Origin: Gallionella sp.
Lineage (GTDB): Bacteria > Pseudomonadota > Gammaproteobacteria > Burkholderiales > Gallionellaceae
Length of the DNA stretch: 9,341 nt
Reading direction: 5' to 3'
Assembly (NCBI GenBank): GCA_025362155.1
Contig: JANYHX010000308.1
Location: 1-9,341, forward strand
Both the position numbers and the translations under genes were made by a program. Under the pieces are notes generated by a model. It ran no database searches. It was given only the letters and a program-made list of their open reading frames with translations, and was not told where the DNA came from. Shown piece after piece: positions 3,921-9,341 of the stretch (positions are counted from its first letter, which is position 1; every line of letters starts with the position of its first letter).

Positions 3921-6900
3921 ATGAGCTACTCTTTTACCGAAAAAAAACGTATCCGTAAAAGTTTTGCCAAGCGAGTCGGCGCGTTGCCGGTTCCTTTTTT
4001 GTTATCCACTCAGTTGGAATCATTCGCCGCCTTCCTGCAGGCCTACACGCCTGTGGATCAGCGCAAGAATAATGGCTTGCAAGCTGCATTTAATGGCATC
4101 TTCCCGATCCATAGCCATTCCAAGAATGCACGTCTGGACTTTGTCAGCTACCAGTTGGGCATGCCGCCGTTCGACGTGAAGGAGTGCCGCCAGCGCGGCT
4201 TGACTTATGCGTCCCCGTTGCGTGCACGCGTGCGCCTGACCATCATGGACAAGGAAGCATCCAAGCCTACGGTCAAGGAAGTAAAAGAGCAGGAAGTGTA
4301 CATGGGAGAAATCCCGCTGATGACACACACCGGTTCGTTTGTTATCAACGGCACCGAGCGCGTGATAGTTTCCCAGTTGCATCGTTCACCCGGCGTGTTT
4401 TTTGAGCATGATCGCGGCAAGACGCATTCCTCCGGCAAGCTGTTGTTCTCCGCACGTATCATCCCGTATCGCGGTTCATGGCTGGATTTCGAATTTGATG
4501 CGAAGGACTACGTGTATTTCCGTATCGACCGCCGCCGCAAGATGCCGGTCACCATTCTGTTGCGTTCGCTGGGTTACAGTAACGAGGACATGCTCAAGAT
4601 GTTCTTCGAATTTGATGCGTTCCATCTGGGCAAAAAAGGCATCCAGTTTGAGGTGGTGCCCGAGCGTTTGCGCGGCGACACCGCGCGCTTTGATATTCTG
4701 GGTAAATCTGGCAAGATTATCGTGGCCAAGGACAAGCGCATCACTGTACGCCATATCCGCGAAATAGAAGAAGCTGGTATCGACAAGCTGGACGTGAGTG
4801 AGGAATTTCTGATCGGACGCGTGATCGCCAATAACATCGTGGACAAGGACAGCGGCGAAATCATTGCCAACGCCAACGATGAGATCACCGAAACATTGTT
4901 GCATGCGCTGCAAGCAGCGGGCATCAAGAAGATCAACACACTTTATACCAATGATCTGGATCATGGCGCGTTCATTTCGCAAACCCTGCGCACTGACGAA
5001 ACGGTCGACCAATGGACCGCACGCGTGGCGATTTACCGCATGATGCGTCCCGGCGAGCCGCCTACCGAAGACGCAGTGGAAAACTTGTTCAACGGGCTGT
5101 TCTTCAATGACGAGCGTTACGATTTGTCTGCGGTGGGCCGGATGAAATTCAATCGTCGTGTCGGACGCGAAGGGTTGACCGGTTCATCGATTTTGTCCAA
5201 TGAAGACATCGTTGCCGTGGTCAAAATACTGGTCGAGTTGCGCAATGGACGCGGCGAGATCGATGACATCGATCACCTCGGCAATCGCCGTGTACGTGCC
5301 GTGGGCGAGTTGGCAGAGAACCAATTTCGCGCCGGCTTGGCTCGAGTTGAGCGTGCCGTCAAGGAGCGCCTCGGGCAAGCCGAAACGGATAACCTGATGC
5401 CGCATGATCTGATTAATGCCAAGCCGATCTCGGCGGCGGTCAAGGAATTTTTCGGTTCCAGCCAGCTGTCGCAGTTTATGGATCAAACCAATCCCTTGTC
5501 GGAAATTACCCACAAGCGTCGTATTTCCGCGCTGGGGCCAGGCGGTTTGACACGTGAACGCGCCGGCTTCGAGGTGCGCGACGTGCATCCGACTCACTAT
5601 GGTCGCGTGTGTCCGATCGAAACTCCGGAAGGCCCGAATATTGGCCTGATCAATTCGCTGGCTTTGTATGCACGCACCAACGAATACGGTTTCATCGAAA
5701 CGCCATACCGCAAGGTGACCAAGGGCAAGGTGGCTGATGAAGTTGATTACCTGTCCGCGATTGAAGAAGGTAAATTTACCATTGCTCAAGCGAATGCCGA
5801 GCTGGACAAAAAAGGCCACTTCACTAACGACATCGTGTCGGCGCGTCATCACAACGAATTTGTGCTGGCGGCTCCGGATCAAATGGAATATATGGACGTC
5901 TCACCCTCGCAGGTGGTGTCGGTTGCAGCTTCGCTGATTCCATTCCTCGAGCATGACGACGCTAACCGCGCCTTGATGGGTGCGAACATGCAACGCCAGG
6001 CTGTGCCTTGCCTGCGTGCAGAAAAGCCGCTGGTGGGAACCGGTCTGGAGCGTACTGTGGCAGTGGATTCCGGCACGACCGTACAGGCATGGCGCGGCGG
6101 ACGTATTGATTATGTTGATGCTGCCCGTATCGTGGTGCGTGTCAACGACGATGAGACGACTGCCGGTGAAGTCGGTGTGGATATCTACAATCTGACCAAA
6201 TATACCCGCTCCAACCAGAACACCAACATCAATCAGCGTCCGCTGGTCAAAGTGGGCGATGTGATCGCTCGTGGCGACGTAGTGGCGGATGGTGCTTCCA
6301 CTGACATGGGTGAACTGGCGCTTGGTCAGAATATGCTGGTCGCGTTCATGCCGTGGAATGGTTATAACTACGAAGATTCGATTTTGATTTCCGAGCGCGT
6401 TTCGGCACAGGATAGATTCACTTCCATACATATCGAAGAGTTGACCGTCGCCGCCCGTGATACCAAACTTGGTGCGGAAGAAATCACTCGAGACATTCCC
6501 AATTTGGCCGAAGCGCAACTGGCGCGTCTGGACGAATGCGGCATCGTGCATATCGGTGCGGAAGTGGCCGTGGGCGACGTGCTGGTCGGCAAGGTGACGC
6601 CCAAGGGTGAAACCCAGCTGACTCCGGAAGAAAAATTGCTGCGTGCGATTTTTGGCGAGAAAGCTTCTGATGTGAAGGACACCAGCTTGCGCGTGCCGAC
6701 CGGCAGTACCGGAACGGTAATTGATGTGCAGGTGTTCACCCGCGAAGGTCTGCAACGTGACAAGCGCGCTCAGCAGATCATCGACGATGAATTGAATCGC
6801 TACAAGAAGGATCTGGTCGATCAGATGCGCATTGTGGAAGACGACGTGTTCGCACGTTTGGAAAAGCTGTTGCTTAATAAAGTTGCAAACGGCGGGCCGA

Positions 6901-7997
6901 AGAAGCTGGTCAAAGGCACCAAGTTGAGCAAAGACTATCTGCAAGGTGTGGAGCATCACCAATGGTTTGATATTCGCATCGCCAATGATGAAGTGGCCGC
7001 GCAAATGGAGCAGGTCAAAGAAGGTTTGGCGCTGAAGCGTGCCGAATTCGATGCAGCGTTTGAACTGAAGAAGAAAAAACTGACCCAAGGTGACGAACTG
7101 CAAGCGGGTGTGCAAAAAATGGTCAAGGTGTATGTGGCAGTGAAGCGCCGCTTGCAGCCCGGCGACAAAATGGCCGGACGTCATGGCAACAAGGGCGTGG
7201 TGTCGCGCATCGTGCCGGTGGAAGACATGCCTTATATGGCGGATGGCACGCCGGTGGACGTGGTGTTGAATCCGCTCGGTGTGCCATCACGGATGAATAT
7301 CGGCCAGATTCTGGAAACCCATTTGGGCTGGGCTGCCAAGGGTTTGGGTAAGAAGATCGACACGATGCTGCAAACCAATGCCAAGATCACTGAAGTGCGG
7401 AAATTTCTCGGTAAAATTTACAACCATCAAAACGGACAGGTCGTGGATCTGGACGCATTCAATGATGATGAAATTATCGAGTTGTGCCGTAATCTGAAGG
7501 ATGGTGTGCCCTTTGCAACGCCGGTGTTCGACGGAGCTAGTGAAGAAGAAATCAAATACATGCTGGAATTGGCGGATCTGCCGTTGTCAGGTCAGACCAC
7601 GCTGCATGACGGTCGCACCGGGGAAGCATTTGATCGTCAAGTGACGGTCGGCTACAAGCATATCTTGAAGCTGCACCATCTGGTGGATGACAAAATGCAT
7701 GCGCGTTCCACTGGGCCGTACAGCCTGGTGACGCAACAGCCATTGGGCGGCAAAGCACAGTTCGGCGGCCAGCGTTTTGGTGAAATGGAAGTATGGGCAC
7801 TGGAGGCTTACGGTGCGGCTTATACCTTGCAGGAAATGCTGACGGTCAAGTCGGATGACGTGGCCGGGCGTACCAAGGTCTATGAAAGCATCGTCAAAGG
7901 TGAACACAAGATCGACGCCGGCATGCCGGAATCGTTCAACGTGGTTATCAAGGAAATCCGTTCCTTGGCGATCGATATGGATCTGGTACGTCACTGA
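3921..7997 (+). CDS. rpoB: DNA-directed RNA polymerase subunit beta
   Basis: This encodes 1358 residues (E. coli 1342), the beta subunit of core RNA polymerase, which with beta' forms the active-site cleft. It begins [18 protein letters not shown]. The rifampicin region carries [20 protein letters not shown] from residue 510; every residue usually changed in resistant strains (E. coli S512, Q513, D516, H526, R529, S531, five lower than here) is wild type. Other landmarks are [16 protein letters not shown] from 564, GYNYEDS with E818-D819, and [12 protein letters not shown] with lysines 1083 and 1091, equivalent to E. coli K1065 and K1073. The numbering offset grows from 5 to 18 between these motifs, so about 13 extra residues lie in the region of the second lineage-specific insertion. 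GGAGA at 3912-3916 precedes the ATG. It ends TGA followed at once by TAA. Confidence 0.99.
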   Translation: MSYSFTEKKRIRKSFAKRVGALPVPFLLSTQLESFAAFLQAYTPVDQRKNNGLQAAFNGIFPIHSHSKNARLDFVSYQLGMPPFDVKECRQRGLTYASPLRARVRLTIMDKEASKPTVKEVKEQEVYMGEIPLMTHTGSFVINGTERVIVSQLHRSPGVFFEHDRGKTHSSGKLLFSARIIPYRGSWLDFEFDAKDYVYFRIDRRRKMPVTILLRSLGYSNEDMLKMFFEFDAFHLGKKGIQFEVVPERLRGDTARFDILGKSGKIIVAKDKRITVRHIREIEEAGIDKLDVSEEFLIGRVIANNIVDKDSGEIIANANDEITETLLHALQAAGIKKINTLYTNDLDHGAFISQTLRTDETVDQWTARVAIYRMMRPGEPPTEDAVENLFNGLFFNDERYDLSAVGRMKFNRRVGREGLTGSSILSNEDIVAVVKILVELRNGRGEIDDIDHLGNRRVRAVGELAENQFRAGLARVERAVKERLGQAETDNLMPHDLINAKPISAAVKEFFGSSQLSQFMDQTNPLSEITHKRRISALGPGGLTRERAGFEVRDVHPTHYGRVCPIETPEGPNIGLINSLALYARTNEYGFIETPYRKVTKGKVADEVDYLSAIEEGKFTIAQANAELDKKGHFTNDIVSARHHNEFVLAAPDQMEYMDVSPSQVVSVAASLIPFLEHDDANRALMGANMQRQAVPCLRAEKPLVGTGLERTVAVDSGTTVQAWRGGRIDYVDAARIVVRVNDDETTAGEVGVDIYNLTKYTRSNQNTNINQRPLVKVGDVIARGDVVADGASTDMGELALGQNMLVAFMPWNGYNYEDSILISERVSAQDRFTSIHIEELTVAARDTKLGAEEITRDIPNLAEAQLARLDECGIVHIGAEVAVGDVLVGKVTPKGETQLTPEEKLLRAIFGEKASDVKDTSLRVPTGSTGTVIDVQVFTREGLQRDKRAQQIIDDELNRYKKDLVDQMRIVEDDVFARLEKLLLNKVANGGPKKLVKGTKLSKDYLQGVEHHQWFDIRIANDEVAAQMEQVKEGLALKRAEFDAAFELKKKKLTQGDELQAGVQKMVKVYVAVKRRLQPGDKMAGRHGNKGVVSRIVPVEDMPYMADGTPVDVVLNPLGVPSRMNIGQILETHLGWAAKGLGKKIDTMLQTNAKITEVRKFLGKIYNHQNGQVVDLDAFNDDEIIELCRNLKDGVPFATPVFDGASEEEIKYMLELADLPLSGQTTLHDGRTGEAFDRQVTVGYKHILKLHHLVDDKMHARSTGPYSLVTQQPLGGKAQFGGQRFGEMEVWALEAYGAAYTLQEMLTVKSDDVAGRTKVYESIVKGEHKIDAGMPESFNVVIKEIRSLAIDMDLVRH

Positions 7998-8031
7998 TAA
8001 TTCCTCATGCGGATAATCGCATGAGGAATTA
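7998..8031 (+). other. Perfect 14-bp hairpin between rpoB and rpoC
   Basis: Bases 7998-8011 are exactly complementary to 8018-8031 (arm starts TAATTCCTCATGCG), with a 6-base loop GATAAT. The stem begins at the base after the rpoB TGA and includes the backup TAA. No real T-run follows (CGTAACTTTG), so a strong intrinsic terminator is unlikely. It could be an RNase III site, a 3'-end stabiliser or a weak attenuator ahead of rpoC, whose start is 52 bases further on. Confidence 0.8.
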
Positions 8032-8074
8032 CGTAACTTTGTTGCTATACATTGTGCTGGCATAAGGCGAATAG

Positions 8075-9341
<1,267 letters not shown>

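Noticed and set aside
5451..5530. Rifampicin-resistance changes in rpoB
   Set aside because: All main resistance positions are wild type; T at the position of E. coli N518 is probably ordinary lineage variation.
5901..7184. Minus-strand open frame of 427 codons inside rpoB
   Set aside because: Antisense shadow of a highly conserved gene; composition (His, Phe, Gln rich) reflects the complementary codons, with no family resemblance.
8039..8066. Promoter TTGTTG - 16 bases - CATAAG before rpoC
   Set aside because: Poor -35 match; rpoC is normally cotranscribed with rpoB.

Overview
This window is the conserved transcription/translation gene cluster of a proteobacterium: end of tuf (EF-Tu), tRNA-Trp(CCA), secE, nusG, rplK (L11), rplA (L1), rplJ (L10), rplL (L7/L12), rpoB and the first 419 codons of rpoC, all on the + strand. 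Gene order, a short SecE of 115 residues, an NusG starting [18 protein letters not shown] and the RpoB sequence point to a betaproteobacterium. Moderate GC and the RpoB/RpoC wording suggest Nitrosomonadales, for example a Gallionellaceae-like organism; that family-level placement is inference from memory.

Layout. 1-141 is the tuf C-terminus; 142-215 is a gap built from inverted and tandem heptanucleotides; 216-291 is tRNA-Trp. secE (324-671) and nusG (671-1204) overlap by one base. A 120-base gap with a hairpin and a candidate L1-binding leader precedes rplK (1325-1756) and rplA (1758-2450). The 287-base gap before rplJ holds an L10-type mRNA leader that appears to be interrupted by a 7-base tandem repeat array. 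rplJ (2738-3262, GTG start) and rplL (3311-3685) encode the stalk. A 235-base gap has a strong terminator/attenuator, further hairpins and an imperfect ~48-base tandem duplication, then rpoB (3921-7997), a perfect 14-bp hairpin overlapping its second stop codon, and rpoC (8084 to the window end). No gene-free stretch exceeds 300 bases.

How the genes work together. EF-Tu delivers aminoacyl-tRNA, and L11, L1, L10 and L7/L12 form the parts of the 50S subunit that recruit and activate elongation factors and release the E-site tRNA. RpoB and RpoC form the RNA polymerase core, NusG couples polymerase to ribosome and Rho, and SecE is part of the translocon. In known relatives L1 and the L10-L7/L12 complex repress their own mRNAs through leader structures, and partial termination after rplL lowers rpoBC expression relative to the ribosomal proteins. 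Sequence signs of all three controls are present here.

The coding content is ordinary housekeeping and I see no new multigene system. The interest lies between the genes: heptanucleotide arrays of two unrelated sequences in two gaps (a possible third remnant), one sitting inside the expected L10 autoregulatory RNA and flanked by a 9-base direct repeat that duplicates one strand of the leader's closing helix.
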